Shown piece after piece: positions 38,889-53,780 of a stretch of 64,000 nt of DNA. Every line of letters begins with the position of its first letter. Position 1 is the first letter of the stretch. This stretch comes from Lineus longissimus (Eukaryota; Nemertea; Pilidiophora; Heteronemertea; Lineidae), in contig NC_088311.1 of the NCBI RefSeq assembly GCF_910592395.1, forward strand, positions 6,264,501 to 6,328,500, given 5' to 3'. A program made the translations under genes and the position numbers. Under the pieces are notes generated by a model. The model had not been told where the DNA came from and did no database searches. It was given only the letters and a program-made list of their open reading frames with translations.

Positions 38889-41800
38889 CTAGTAGGTGTA
38901 AACATCATATGTTGAAGACCAGAACAATGGGCTGACCCATTTTGGAATTCGGTCTTCAAAGGTTTTGTGGAAGTCGGTCACCTCGTATTCACCGTGTAGG
39001 AATTGGCCAGAGAAAGATATCTCCATCACTGGTTCATCCTTGCTGCTTGATGTTGTCTGAAAAATACAAGAAACAAACCACATTTTCAAAAAAAAGTAGC
39101 TTTGACAGCCTGCATGACTGTTTTATACTTGGATGTTTCTTGCTTTGTGAAAGTAGTTCTTTGAACTTAGAGAATTTAGAGGGGGCAGGGAGGCGTGCCT
39201 GGTCCTCCAAACATCGCAGAAAAACTAGTTTCTCATGCAGATTTGGTACAAGAAATGGCCAACAGTTGCGTCCTCCCCACCACCAATGATCAAAATCCTA
39301 TAAACCACCCTGATTAAATGACATCCACTAGATGAACCAACATTTTCTCTTCTGTGCGTGGGCGGGAAATATTTGAAGAGAAGTGTCTGAACTATGTTTG
39401 ACCAGTGGTCCTGATGATTATATTCAACATACAACCCAAGTAGTTTTATTATAAGGCGAAATGAAAATTCAGTTTATAAGGAACCACACTCTAAGTATAT
39501 CTGAGGAGAGGGATGAGAATTTTGAAAGGGGTCAGTTACATATACCTGTACATTTCATTTTGAACCTATTTTGGCATAAAGTGGGAGAGGGGGGAATGTG
39601 TGTCCGCCAGTGCCTGATGTACGACCCCGAACGAAAACCTAATCAGAGGCCCAAGACCCAATAAATCAAAGACTGAAAAGTTGAGCCTATAGCTTCTAGC
39701 AAAGGAACAGCAGTACAACTGACAATCAATAAAAATTGTGCAACAAAGTAAACTCTACTGTAGATTGGGTGTTTACTTTCAATTAGAAGCGAGTTTACAG
39801 AGCTGATGAATAATCCGACTCTGGAGTAGGGATTTTTACCAAATAATGCAGAACCATATACACGGATAAAGACTTCTAAGTTATCAGGAAGTCATAATTG
39901 ACCAACTGATGCAGAAGTTAACTTGAGATCAGATTCGATTGCAATAACCATCAGGTGACTACAAACCACAAAACAATTTGTGTCATTTAGTTTGTCAATT
40001 GAGCCAAATTCAAGATGGCCGACAATGCCACCATTTGGATGCAGTACTGGTCATGAAAAATCCTCCTCTTGTTGAGCCAAATACTGCAGAATACCAAGGT
40101 GGACAGCAGAAACTAGTTCAAGTTGGCCATCATTTGTTTTGTCCCTGGCTGTCGCTTCTAGCAACTTCAAGGACAGAACTGATGTTAGCGCAGATTTGCA
40201 GTCGGCTCTATGACGAGACCAATGCTAGGAGTGCTCAAGAGGCTGTTGTACATACAGACGTTTGGGACAGACAGCAGAATACACAGCATAGGACATCCGA
40301 CATGTCCAATGGTTGGCACGAGTTCAGATCAGTTCAAACCAACTCAAGGAGGAAGTCGTAGACACAATCAATATGCAAAAGTACAGACCCAACGCATGCA
40401 CTTCTCTGATAAGTAGTTTTGAGTCAAGGCGACACAAGACTAGAGATACCAAAGGTCAAGACATGCAAGAACTTGGCGAAAATGCATCATGATGCTGATG
40501 ATGATGGTTCAATGTGGTGCTATTGATGATGATGCCCTAGTGTGGAGAAAAGACATGGCCAAACTAGCAAACAGTTGTGAGTCAACTGGTGTCTCAATTT
40601 TGGCAATTTAGGGCCAATCCTACTTGCGAAAACCTTCAACTTTCAGAAGTTTGCCTTACTTATTTTTGGTTCTACCTTGCGATATCAATCATCTGATTGA
40701 TCATTTTCGAAACCTTAATTTCCCTTCTTTAGCACCAGGTTAATCTATTGTTCTGCCCCACAGTATATCCCAGTGAAATGGTTACCCAGGCAACCCGATA
40801 AACATTCACTTCATTTTAAACATTCTATTTGTTAATGCCATTATTCTATATTCAGAACAGTTCTCAGCAAGAAATATGAAACTTGATAAATATTTATTAT
40901 TCCTATATTCACTTTCACTGTCATGCATTTGATGAATGAACTGCGGGTATTTATACTCTCAGACAAAGCGAAGCTCAATCTTACTTCAATTGTGATCAGA
41001 CTAATTCAATTTCTAATGTAACAGGCCAAGAAAACTTGTGACCCTGGGCATGTCACTTTGTCGATACCTGTGCCAGCCAGGGCAAGCCAGATGCATCTTA
41101 GTGAAAATGACTCCTCCTTTCTTGACGACTGGCCCGGGTCAAAGTTTCAGAAAAAGTCTATTATGGTAGTACAGGCCAAAAATAAGTCACACACAACTAC
41201 AAATGAATGAAAAAGATAACTTTTTGGGTCTTAAATCGAGATTGCATGTGCTATCATTTTGGGATGAACTCTGAGTCTGACCCCTGAATAGGAGGGTCAG
41301 TGAGGCAAAAATCGCAATTGGCATCCTACTACTGGTATTTTGGCATGCAACACTGGGTGAATGCATTAGAAGAAGAATTAACCCCAACAAACATTTGCGC
41401 CATTTCCGATAAGATTTCATGCTAGTCGGCCTGATCCTTCATAGTGTACAGATAGGATCAAGTAGTATTATGGTTAAGGCAACCTCTTGGCCATGCCATC
41501 AAACCTTGCTGGACATGATTGATCATGTTGACTTACAATATTGACCTGAAGGTAACATCAACATTCTAATGCCTTGATCAGCAAGGAGTTGACAAGTGGA
41601 TTTGCGCTTGCTGTTGCAGTGGTAATGGATTACTAGGCCCAAAAACTGCATTTCAGATGGTCAGCGTTTGTCCTGCCAACCTTTTCTCATGATACTTTTG
41701 GTCTAGTTTTTTTTTGTCCAATAACCTCCAGTTCAGATTACAAATCTGAAGAACAGGGTTGGCTCTACTGCCACGACATAACTGGCCAATTTCGAATTGG

Positions 41801-44800
41801 AAAATGATTTGGCTGCAATATTCAACTGGGAATTGTAAGAGAAATTATTACCAGAATCACTGTCACCAGAATTTTTCTTTTTTTCAAAGTGTTCTGACTT
41901 ACATTGCACAAACCATGCAGGTTTTCTTCATAAAAAAATTGCCAATACTTCTTTCTCGAAAGAAAGTTTCAAAAAGGCACCAAATGTTCATTCTGGCCGA
42001 CAGATTTCTGCAGTATGCTGGTAAAGGAACACCCCCCCTGGGGTGGTTTCAACTTTCCATTTAGGTCACCTCAATGAAGCGCAAACGAATATTCGGCAGA
42101 TCCATATTTGTTCTCCGAAAATATCTTTTGTATAAGGTGGCTTGTTTACATTAGAGGAAAGTGATCTGCATTTTGATGAATTGGCTTGAAAGAGGCAGAT
42201 ATAGCGCAGAATAAGTGGGTTTGGGTATTTTAGGTTTTGAGAGAGCGAGGTCAGACTAAATAAATGTTGCATGTGAAGAGGGTCAAGCTGTATACAGTTG
42301 AGGTGGGAGGCCCTAATTGTATTGGAAGAGAGGACCAAGGTGCCTTCTCGAGTCCTTTCTCTGCTGATGTTAATAAGGCAAGGCAAGACAAGGCTGGACA
42401 AAAATGGTTTATAATCTCCTTTCTTTAGAGCTAAAATTGTTCCTTAATGACGCTCAACTCAATACTCAAAATATCTGTAAAAAGACCACGCCATAAGCGT
42501 AACTGCAAATTTATCATATTCATAATCAGAAACCCTTAAACATTTTGTTTAAGGTAAGTGTACATGTTTGTGCAATCGAGTTTCAGACACCTGGGGAATA
42601 CTGCATTAATAAACGGCCTAAGTGGCCGATTGTCATGAATTCCAGCAATGCAGAGTCAATAGACAAAGCGAAATGCGTACATCCTAGAGTATACTCGACA
42701 AAATCTGTTCTCACTTGTCTCTACTCGAGCTGGCACTACTTCCAGCTTACCCCTATACCTGGGGCTCATTAAAGCTTACCAATTCAGGAATATGTACACG
42801 TTTCGCTCGGATGGTGCAGCTACAATCGTGAGTGGGCGCATGTAAATATTCAGGAACCCAGCACATCGATGAATCAATGCACATGTGCGACTGTCATTCT
42901 GATCCACCCATTTTCTTTGGATATTCCCGGCTTCAAAGTTACAAGACACTACATCTTTATAATATTCAGCACTTTGAAAAACGACATAAAGTGGTATTAT
43001 CAGAATCTAATACGAAACAAATGCGGTTTTTTTTATTGTAGGAAGAAGCAGGACCCCCAGATTGGCTCACAGTGCCACCTACTATAGGAACCGAGCTTAT
43101 GAGGAATACTATTTCAGCATAAATGAGGCGCTGCAGCTGCCCAAGTTTGCTTATGAATAGAACTGGAACTGGAACAATCTGGAATTGTCCTGAATGTTTG
43201 GGATAATTTTATATATGTCTGCTTGGCAACAGTAAACAGCAACATTGCGTATTCTGCACAGAAAGAAAAAAATCCATTATTCGTGTACTTTAAGATATCT
43301 TTTTCACACGTTATTTGCACTTTTTTTCAGATGAACTTTAACGTTCTGTTCGACTGCTGCAGTTTCTGCGTGAAATCACCAAAAATACGAGTGACATTTT
43401 CTCGTGAAAAAGACTATAGAAGAGGGGTGAAACGTTTTATTCATGCTATTATTAGTATTTTGGTCTATTTTCCAGCAGTGCAAATTGGACAACTGTAGTT
43501 CAAACTCTTTCACTTATGCGCACTGGAAAGCATTTACACTTTTTTAGGCCACATCAGAAATGGCAAATATTCAGGACCCATTTCAATAAAACGTAAAAAT
43601 TGTAACACAAATTGAAATATCTGAATATGGTATGAAGTGGACCAATTGAGGCTAAGTGCAGCTTTTTAGCAACCTCATTTTCAAAACCACTTATTTGCAT
43701 GCATAAGCAATGGAGACCGTCATTTAAAGACAACCCGAAGTTTCCATAAAATTGAAAAGATCAAACTGCATTCTTTTTGGGACACTCTCTACAGCATTTT
43801 GTCCCAAATGATGTAGAAATTATCAAACAGATGGAAAGCAGCATGTTATGAATCATTAGAATTCTTGTACGAGATGAACTCGCTGCATAACGACTAATTG
43901 AGAGGAGCTAATGAAGGGTCACCAAGCATACAAACACGAAAACAATAGCAATGGAATATTTTAATGACTAGTTGATGATTGGTGCACTGAGCTGAAGTTG
44001 TAATCGATACTTTTAGGGGGTTGGGGAACAATGCATTTGGTATCCCATGCACACTCTCTGCCAGATTTGCAGGTTCTTGGAGAATCCTAATGAGTTATTT
44101 GATGAACGCACGAAATGGAACTAACAGATCTCAAGTGCAATTTCCATGGTGATATTAACCCTACAGGTTGTAAGTCTGCCTTTTTTATCATCAAATATGG
44201 AATTTTCATTCTTCCAGATCTGGTGCAAATGCACAGTGGCTCAAACAGTATTGAAATTTATACCCTTCAATTACCCAATATTTTACGAAAGTACATGTAG
44301 ATGGTGGAATTTCTGGACCACGATCGAGTAATTGCAGCTATGTACTAAACACTATGGAAGAAAGGTGATATTCTCAAGGGGTCTGGCTTACTCTCTGGAG
44401 TTCTTGTTAACATGCAATTACCCTTGTTTAACCTAACAGTTGCTGCGGTCGACCACCAACCATTTCATGATATTCTACATCTAGCAATCAGACAAGAATA
44501 GGCTGGGTTTGTAAGAGGCAAAATATTTCTGAACGAAACCTCATGACAACCAGGCATTGCCATTGAGCACTGTACTCGCCATAAATGGCCCCCACAATTT
44601 GCTTCTCACCTGCAGTTCGACCCAAAACTCCCAAGGTTTGGAGGGCTTCGTTCCATAGGAATAGTAAACCCAGTAGGTGTCTCTCTTGATCTCGGCAGGA
44701 ACTTTGGTTGGATGCGGGTGGCCATTCCCGATAGACCACTTGGTGATATTCACGCCTTCTCTAACCTCGAAAACTATGCCGATGTGATCAGGGCCTGGAA

Positions 44801-47800
44801 GAAGACAAAATATGACAATGTCTTTATCAACTATTTGACCAACTATTATTTTTCTGTTAATAGGGGCTTTATCATATCAAATTACAAATGTGCTTAGTGT
44901 TGGGCTTGGTGTGATGATAGGTTGCATAGATTTTACCACTGAGCATACCTCAATAGATTCAGCTTAAGCAACCTGTCTCCAAAACTGCTCAGAATACGTG
45001 GCCAGTTACAGTATGGCTCACATTCAGGCTTTTCTGATGACTTGGTGCCACAAAAAGACCATTTGTGGAACCAAACTTCAGGACTCCTGCTAATTGAAAC
45101 TCCCAGGTTCGCTGCATCAAGTGCACATGTGAGTGTGCAGATCTGTTACAAGATGACCCATTTTTTCTAATTTTTCCTTCAAGCACAACACACTTAGCTC
45201 ATGCATCACACCGTATCGAGTACTGTATAGAACCTCTCTATTACAGACACCCATGGGACTAAATATGCTGTCCTTAAAGGAGGTGTCCTGATTACAGAGG
45301 TCAAATAGTATAGAAACAACCCATTTAGGACAGCCACAGTCTTTTTAATAGAGAAGGTGTCCTGCCAACAAAAGTGTCCGCCATTGGATGTTCAATTGTA
45401 CCGCATGTACACTAACAGTGGCCGACAAGCCGAGAAGAATTAAAGTGGCACTACAACACACACGGGCGACATGTAAATTAATATCATAATAAATTTCGAT
45501 TCCAAACGACAAGCATACTTGACAACGCTTGAAGATAGGCGTGAACGGAATGCGAAATTTACATATGATGACATGCACATATACTGCCATCTATTGTGTG
45601 TCGTAAAACTATATGTGTCGTCTGCGCTACCAGTATTCATTACTGAAGAGTGATTACGGACTACATCTATGAATCTGAATGGGAACTACACGTACACCTG
45701 TCGGATTGAAATGTCAGACATCAAAAATAACGTAGATGTTTATCCAACCTACCTGTAACTGCCAACTTGAGTAGCTGCTTATTGCCTTCCAAGAATTTTC
45801 TATCGGTGAGTTTGACAATAACGCGTTTTTCTGGAGGGATGGTTAATTTTGGACCAGGAACATACCAAGTTTTCCTAGAAAAAGAGAAATTCAATGTGAA
45901 AAACAAGAAGTGTAGAGTAAAGGAAAACAATAACAAGGATAAAACCTTCTTAAGTTATGTAATATACTATCACTCCAAAGCCTCTTCATCATTTTTTAAA
46001 TCACCACAAGCATTATTGAATTCATAAAGGGTCATCAAAGGAAATGGTTGTTAATTTCTATTCTAAAAATGTTAATTGGGCATAGTCAATAACTTCAGAG
46101 GGATATGGACCTACCTCATCATTGTGAGCATTGGTAATAAATATGGCATTCCACAATAAGGGCCATCACATTCATGTGGTTTTGCACCCTCCAACTCTTT
46201 GAGGTATGGAATTAATGCCTCTGTGCCGACAGCATCAAACGGGATGAACCACATGCCCGAATCTGTCTTCGTCACCTCTCCTTCTTTGTTGTAGAAGTGA
46301 CGTTCAATATGCTGAAAAATAAGAAAAGGACTGATAAACAATATAATAATAAATAAATTATTATTTGTAAAGCGCCTGTATCACTTGAAAACAAATGTTC
46401 ACCGGCGCTGGTGAGCTCTATTGAAAAGAAGGGTCTTGAGTTCTTTGCGAAAGGTTGAGACATCCGATGTAGCTCTCAGGGTGGGGGAAAGAGAGTTCCA
46501 CAGTTGAGGTGCTAAAGTGGCGAATGTTCGACCAAGGACTAAGGAGTTTGTTTCGAGAGATGTTTGAATATGACACAAGAGTTTGTTTAGATCATCTACA
46601 TCCTATAGACATAGTTTCGGAAAGGAGGAGTTCCCTGCTAGTGGTGTTTCTAAGTTCTTATTGAAAGTCTACAATAGTCAGACCTATAAAGGCCCATGAG
46701 GTGCAAGCTCTACGAAGAGTAAATGAGGGCGTTTATGATGTGTGCTACAGTATGATAAACAAGCAATTGCAACGAAACCGGCCAGGTTTACCCACATAGA
46801 AACCCAACAGTGTGACCGTTATACTCACTGAAACAACATGTCGCTGGGTTGTTGGACCGGCCAGGTCGTACCGGTACGGAAAGCCCAACGGTGTGAATAA
46901 GACAACAATGAATGTTGCCAAGAAGATGCTACCAAGACACAAAAGGGTGCGCTTCATGGACCTTGTGACGTACACGACACTTGACTGGAAAAAATACATA
47001 ATATGTTAATGAAAAAAAACCCTGAAAATAATACACCAGTCTACGAAAGTATGAGCTGATTAAAGGAGCTGAGCTGTTATTTTTTCTCTCCTACTTATTC
47101 TGGACGAATTTGGTTCCAGTCAGCTTTTAATCAAATTTTAGGGTTATATCATGTGTGCTGGTGCATCTAGTTTGGAGACAGTCACAACCCTGGAGAAACA
47201 CCACAAAGAAAAACAGCTTTCCTTACCTGATAACTCATATGAATGATAACCACACCAGCATTGACCAACCCTATGAATATATCTGTGTTGATCTCTGTAC
47301 CAACCCGACCCATCAGTGGGACAAATAACACATAGACATTATAGATGAGATATGAGATGGCGAGGCTTGGGAATGCTTGAGATAGGAGATGAATCACTAT
47401 GTACATGACCCTTGCATCTGAAAATATAGATGAGACCAACTGAAAAGTGATGATAAGGACCCTGATTAGAGACTGTAATTTCAAAGTGCCAACAGAATCA
47501 AACTTATGTCTGAGATGAGTACCAATGCTGGATTCAAAATGTCAAAACGTAGTCCTAGAGAACTGCTTTATCATATATCAGCAGGTACACGTTCCACCAG
47601 AATGAAGAGAACCCCTATGATTGCAATAATCTGTTTCAAATTAATAGGTAAAGTATATTTCTAAGTTTTGTATTGGCAAAAATTTGAAAATTCAATCGAT
47701 TCTGCAAAAGTGATGTCGCACATCTGTCAACAACATCTTGACTTATCATTTGATCAACAGTACCAAAGGACAAATCAAGGAAAATTTAGCGCAAAAGTTG

Positions 47801-50800
47801 CACAAGATGCCCTTAGTTAAGGCCTTAAAGTACCTACCCTGATATCGTAAACCCCAAATCTTGACACCCCTGTCTTTTATCATTAATGGAAGGAGTACAA
47901 GGAGAAGCACAAGAAAAGCTGAACCAATCTCTGCATATGTCATCACAGTCATTATGGTTGCCATGATCACCAAATTAGCATCGAAGTATAATCCCTCTAT
48001 ATGCCACATATTACCAAATCTCTGAAAGAAAATACATACACATGTAAAGGGCAATGATCTGTTCTCTATTACTTGCAATTGCAAAATATTTCTTAATTTT
48101 CAATTCTGAAAATATCATGTCACTTGTGACTATGAGCAGGTCACTTCACTGATAGGCAAAATCTGATTCTTTCCAACTGGGTCTGTGTAAAAACCAAAGC
48201 GTTCAACGGTTCAGGGAAAGCAAGTAAACCAAAGTGGGAAATGGATGCCTTAGGCCATAATTAGTACTTAAATGAAGTGATACCATCCAAGCCTAAAGCA
48301 GATGATGAAGAAGGTGACTAAAGCCTGAAGATAAAGTTTCTCACCTTATAAAGATATTTTTTGGCGACTATATGTACCGTGAGATTTGCCATGACAGCAG
48401 GGATGATGTACAGACCAATGACATTGAAAGTATGCGTATACCAAGACATTCGCCTCCCCATTGCGATCAGAAGTAGTGCCACCAAAACCACGCCAAGTAA
48501 CGTAGCAATCCAAGCAATGAACATTACAACAACGGCTTTTACGAGATTGCTGAGGTACGTGGTTCCTGTCAGGCCTGGAGGAAAAGCAGACGGACAAAAC
48601 AATCATTTGATGTTGATTGGAATACGAAATGTTTTCCTGATACAAAGACAAAATAATGGCACTTTATAGTATCCTTGATATCTCAATGATGGACTGATTG
48701 AAATCTAACAATGGAAAGTGATTTTCATTGAAAATAGAAGCAGATGTATTGATCAAAGATAAAAGAAGAGAAAGTAGATCCCATCATGAGTTTTTTTAAT
48801 ACTGTTTACCTATGAGACACCATCAAGATAAATTACAACTTGCCAAATTTATGTGCTGAAATATTGCCACATGAAATTCATCCGGCATTTAAATTGGCCG
48901 TTCAAGGGGTGAACATCTCGGCACCAAAAATCACCTCGGCCATGTTGGAAGAAATGATGTCACATTATGGGGAGATTTCTTCATCTGGGAAAAAAGGGTC
49001 TATACAGAAAACAGATTTGAATAAAAAAATTCAGCCACTCTTACCGTTTGTCCTAAATCCAGCTGTTTTTTTAGCAATGCCAATGAAAACGATGATCGCG
49101 GTGATGTAATTGACGAATCGGCCAACTCTGTCTGGGTACATAATGAGGAACTTGCCAAGGATATCATAGAACACCATATTTCCCTTTGCCTCATTTTTGG
49201 GGTCTTCCAGCTTGGGAGAGCTTGCAAGTCTTTTGACCAAAGCCAAGAGATTTTCACCTAAATAGAGAAAAGTGCAATGGAGTTTGTTTTTTGAAATATT
49301 TTGTTCACATGTCCCAAATGTGTGATTTGTGAGGTTCAGCATTGTTCCTCTAGTTCACAAATACAACAAAAATGGCTTGGTAGTACACACTACCATCATA
49401 ATACTCTGTAACCATACAGAGAAAACTCGACTGGCATCAAGGCATACTGCCTGGTGTACATCATTTTAGAATAGAAGTAATGGCTTCATGACCCGATTGT
49501 GTCTTTTCCCAAATTTGCCTTTTCATGATTAAGGCTACAAATTTGGTCTCAATGCCAGTTAATTTTACCTGAGGCAAACCATCATAGAGAGGTTCTAATA
49601 AATGGTTGTGGAGATATAGCAGATTTAGTCGCAACTTCAAGGTGAACTCTAGTCTAAGTTTGAAAGATTAGTTATTGTTTCATTACTCTTTACCTCCTCG
49701 TTGAAGGCATCCTTTAGGAATCCTGTCAGCGGTATCGAATTCTGTATGATAAACATAACCATTGTTGATGTAGGCTATGTCAATACCTGTAATTATAAGG
49801 GCACTTTGAGCTGCTATCCAGTGGAAATGTATAACTGATGCTGAGCATTTACTGGTCACACTCAGTGCAGACACAAACTAACTGAGCTTCGTTGAGGAGT
49901 ATACACTGTAGTGTATAGAACGGAAAATTTTCGCAGCATAAAATTTTCGAATGATATATATATATATCTGCGACAGAATATTTTTGCGAATCAAGAGATT
50001 TTCTTCTGATGAAATTTAAATTGTCTACATTGACATAGCGCTCTTAGTGAATAGGCGCTGTAGTGCATTGATGGCTATATCAGAATCCTCAAATCCACTG
50101 TCAACAGGTCTCCTTGTGACCAGTGATTGATTAGGCCATAGACTGACATCTGGGCAGTCATTGACGCATTGAGACATTTCAACTTCAAAAGCTATTTTTT
50201 TAGAGGTCCAAATCTGAGACGGTCATATATCACCCTCTAATAGAAATCCACCAGATTCTTATAAAAAGTGGCTCTTAACAAGTCATAAACATCATACAAG
50301 TCATGTATTTCAAAGAGTTGAATCACAAAACATATTCATCCTTTGGTTTATGGCTTCACATACAACCGGTCGATATATAGGCCTACTTGTTATTATCTCC
50401 AGTCACGAAGGCTGTCTACGGGAGATAAAACAGTCTTTCCTCCAATTTGTTTAATCGGATTCAGGAATGACCTCTTGTCCAACGGCAACGCTGACAGTTT
50501 CTCTGGAGGTACCAATCATTCAGTTTTACACTTTTGATAATCGTCTTTTGATTGAGACATGAATGAAACAGAATGTCCTCCAAGACTGAGAGTCAAGGCA
50601 AGAGCAGGGCAATGTTTCCATACATGTATGAGCTAAGTATGAAACCTGCAATGAACACAGAGACACCAGGCACCAAAAACGTCATAAGCCTTTAAAGTGG
50701 GTGCCAACAAGAAGAAATCACAGCTATGCATAAAAAGAACTCTACCCTCACCTGGAATGTTGCCAAAATCTCTATAGATTCTGAAGTCCGTATCGGAGGG

Positions 50801-52816
50801 GATGAAGCCACTCTGAAATATCTCCTGGCCAACGATTGAGGCATACGGATAGACGGCGGCTTCAGCATATGCTTTGACAAGCCAAGGGTTCTCTGGACCT
50901 TTAACAAGAGGATACACATTAAGAAGGATGAGCCAGGTTAAACACATACCCGGTATTATCAATATGATAACACAACATTTAATTTTGTTTAATTCTAGTT
51001 GGCAAAATCTAGCCACATTGAGACAGCAGATTTGAAGTTATCTATCATTATAGTAGGACTTCAGATGATTCAGGGCCGATCTTCATCCCATTTTGATGGA
51101 TCACTCACTTATTACTTTGAATCGGCAGAAAATTCCAGATTTTATGTCTGGTTATGCATCCAATGAGAATCTGGGAATATATTTCATTTTCTGTTGATTG
51201 TGGTAATTTGAAGTCCTAAAACGAGCATGTGACACTGTCCTGATGGTATTCCCAGTGAGTCAATACAGGGATCGTTCACTTCTTCCTATCACTCACCAGT
51301 TTGAAAGACAAGTTCTCTGCCTCCTGACCCCGCAGAATCCAAATTAACAAAAGCCCTGATATTCTTAGCCCATTTGTGCTTGGTAATGAATCCATGGCTA
51401 GCCTGTCAGAATAAAGTAAAAAAATTATCATCAGGGAGACCCTCTCTTATAAAGACACCGCATTTCGTACCAATTTGGTCATTTCCAATGAATTTGACCT
51501 CTGTAATCTGGACAGCATGTGTCGTACATGAATTCAACATGAAGTCAGAAATCTTATTCTTACATGAAAAATGTGGATTTTTTATAGCACTTTTCAGAGT
51601 ACACAGCCCAGTATGCCTCAATTCCTAGCCAGCTCAAAGCTTTTCATCCTTCACAATTTGTCCACTCTTATCCAGGACAATATGACTGCAAACGACGACA
51701 TTCTACTCTAAGCACCAATCTGTAAATCATCATTACCTGCAATATATTTTCTTCCGCACCATTGAAATTAAAAACAATGTTATACTTGAATGGTCGCTCA
51801 TCTTGAGATAATATCCGCAGTGCTTCTAGCATGAGTGCACAGCTAACAGCATCATCGCTGGCACCTGAAAAAAACAAGAGTGTCATTGTGTAGGTGGTTC
51901 CTGCAGCATGTCTTTGACTGTTCCCAGATTGTGATTCTACATGAGGTGTGTCTTATGCTGTAATCAACCAACAGACCTAACCAGGGAGTTGCTTTCAACT
52001 CTTGACATGATGATGTTCCTAATAAGTAAATTGGTGCCACACATGTCTTCCAGGCTTGGTTGTGACTGATGGTTGTGACCATCTTGATCATTTCAAGTTC
52101 ATGAGTCTTCTGTAAACATGATATTTCACTGTATTACATGAGTTCTGTGGGCAAAGGCATGATTATAATCCCCCCCCCCCCAAACTGCAGATCTGCAGAT
52201 CTGCAGAAGGAAATTATTTGGGCCAACTTCATTGGCCTCCCATCAAAATATATCAACTCAACTCACCTGGGCTTCCAACAATAGAATCAAAGTGACAACT
52301 GACAAGCAGGGCATGTTCAGCTCCAGTCTTTGGTCCAAACCTCACCACAACATTCTTAACCAGGTCATAATAACTAGAAAACTCGCCGAGGAACTGCAAC
52401 GTGAACGTCCCTGAAACTGTCTGAAGATCGCTCTCAATCCAATGAACAGATTGTGCCTTTTTCTGAATATCGGCAATTTGGTCCATCAGGTACTTAACAG
52501 TGTTCTTTTCATTTGCAGGTGAGCCAACGATTCGTTTGCCCCATTTTGTGATGGCCAACAAATCTTGATATGCCCTCTCAGCAACAAACATGCCGGGTTT
52601 GGCGCTCCGTAGATCAAGTGGTTCGGGCAATTTTCCATTTTCGTGGTGCACTATGCAAAAAAGCATAGCAAAGAAGGCAAAGATAACGATCCACATATAT
52701 TCCCTGACCAAAGCAGAATCCTTGGTCGCTTTCTTGCTGTCATTTGATTCATTTTGAGCTGACAGCCCATCGTCATGTTTAGGCAAATTCGGCCGGTGTC
52801 GAACAGTGGAGGCCAT
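38889..52816 (-). CDS. ERMP1: endoplasmic reticulum metallopeptidase 1 (M28 family), complete
   Basis: Fourteen exons join without a frame break into 889 codons (human protein about 904): 52267-52816, 51737-51864, 51297-51402, 50752-50898, 49694-49786, 49045-49257, 48345-48574, 47838-48021, 47227-47417, 46829-46984, 46115-46311, 45753-45874, 44610-44794, 38889-39056. All introns are GT-AG. The product is an ER-membrane zinc aminopeptidase-like enzyme. TM1 is at about 41-57. The lumenal M28 domain has its ligands: H175-x-D177, D187-D188, catalytic pair E221-E222, D248 and H324. [14 protein letters not shown] and FGNIPG are family signatures. Multiple helices lie in exons 6-10, then a lumenal C-terminal domain ending [11 protein letters not shown]...STYDVYTY. 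I chose ATG 52,816 (AAAATGG) over 52,840 (T at -3). It lies directly downstream of the lectin gene on the same strand. The last intron is 5.5 kb. Confidence 0.97.
45222..45385. mobile_element. diverged Tigger-like MITE fragment in an ERMP1 intron
   Basis: TACTGTATAGAACCTCTCTA, ATGCTGTCCTTAAAGGA, GGTGTCCTGATTACAGAGG and TTAATAGAGAAGGTGTCCT recall, in diverged form, the MITEs at 62.1 and 62.8 kb. It lies in the intron between ERMP1 exons 12 and 13. It is too decayed for termini or a target duplication to be placed. Confidence 0.5.
46335..46740. repeat. probable dispersed repeat in an ERMP1 intron
   Basis: The stretch beginning AATAATAAATAAATTATTAT, then TTTGTAAAGCGCCTG...GGCGCTGGTGAG, has the look of the TAAAGCGCC-type interspersed repeats common in marine invertebrate genomes. 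It fills the intron between ERMP1 exons 10 and 11. No full open frame is present. The classification rests on recognition of the pattern, and a repeat-library search would be needed to confirm it. Confidence 0.4.
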
Positions 52817-53241
52817 TTTTATGGGAAGCAGTATCAGCATAAAATCCTACGGCGATATCGCCTAATTGACCACGTGACGTCGATTTTATTACACGTGACC
52901 TTGTCAATCAGCGGGACTTTCAAATGGCAGATTTCTCAGTGACATCACGCCCAGTGTGAACTGGATGCTAATAAGTAGTTTTAAAAATACCAGATAGAGT
53001 GTCCACTCCTCTTATTCATAGTCCTACGATAAATCAAGTGTTTCGTAGAATACACACGTAACAAAGGCCAGATGCCAATCGTACATACACCGCGACATTC
53101 AAATTAGGGACGGACGGCACTGCTCGCTGTAGTATCAGTCATATTCGGGACGGCTCCTGGTTTTGCAGTAGTTAGCTAATTGAAAATGCGGCCCCGCGAC
53201 CTTCGCATCAAGACAATCGTTTGCACTCTTGAGCCGTATGT

Positions 53242-53247
53242 TTTATT
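53242..53247 (-). terminator. poly(A) signal of the trefoil-lectin gene
   Basis: AATAAA on the minus strand, about 535 bases after the stop codon at 53,781. It is upstream of the ERMP1 start at 52,816 on the same strand, so the lectin transcript could end before ERMP1 begins. Assignment is by position only. Confidence 0.45.
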
Positions 53248-53780
53248 CGTGAAGAATATCGAAAACAAAACTGATGAAAACAATGTATTCTAAGTTAAGT
53301 CCATACGCACCCTGTGGTGAGGGGAGGGGATGGGGCTATTGTGAATCATTGAGAATAAATGATAAGGAGTAGGCCCTTGGATCGGGAGTGAAATCAAAAT
53401 CACGATGATAGGTCTCATCACGACGCTCAAGGGTTGCGGAACCTGTCAATGACATAATATATACATGTAGACAGTAGTGGAACATGCGAATGCAAAAACA
53501 AACACGTGGAGACGCATCCGCAAAGTCTTTGACATTGCAAGTCTGCTCATACTGGGATCCCGGGACTGGGATATTAGCTATTACAAGCCACAGGGAGGAC
53601 ACGAGACGACAATAAAATCATTTTCGTAAAAATTACATTCGAAATCAAATCAAATCGAAATACAAAAACTGCCCCAAAATCCATACAGTCGGGGGAACTG
53701 CCATATAAGAGAAACAAACGCTTCACCGATCACCCAGAATTTAGGAATGTTTGTTAGAGTACCGGCTTTTAATTAGTGAT

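Noticed and set aside
39978-40361. 127-codon plus-strand open frame
   Set aside because: It lies inside the last ERMP1 intron, on the opposite strand, without a recognised motif or splice support; chance is the simpler explanation.
52185-52206. 22-bp perfect palindrome built from CTGCAGAT repeats beside a poly-C run
   Set aside because: It is a short tandem CTGCAGAT pattern in an ERMP1 intron; no function is suggested.
52817-52840. Upstream ATG for ERMP1 adding eight residues
   Set aside because: It has T at -3, whereas the next ATG has A at -3 and G at +4; the eight extra residues are not expected in the family.
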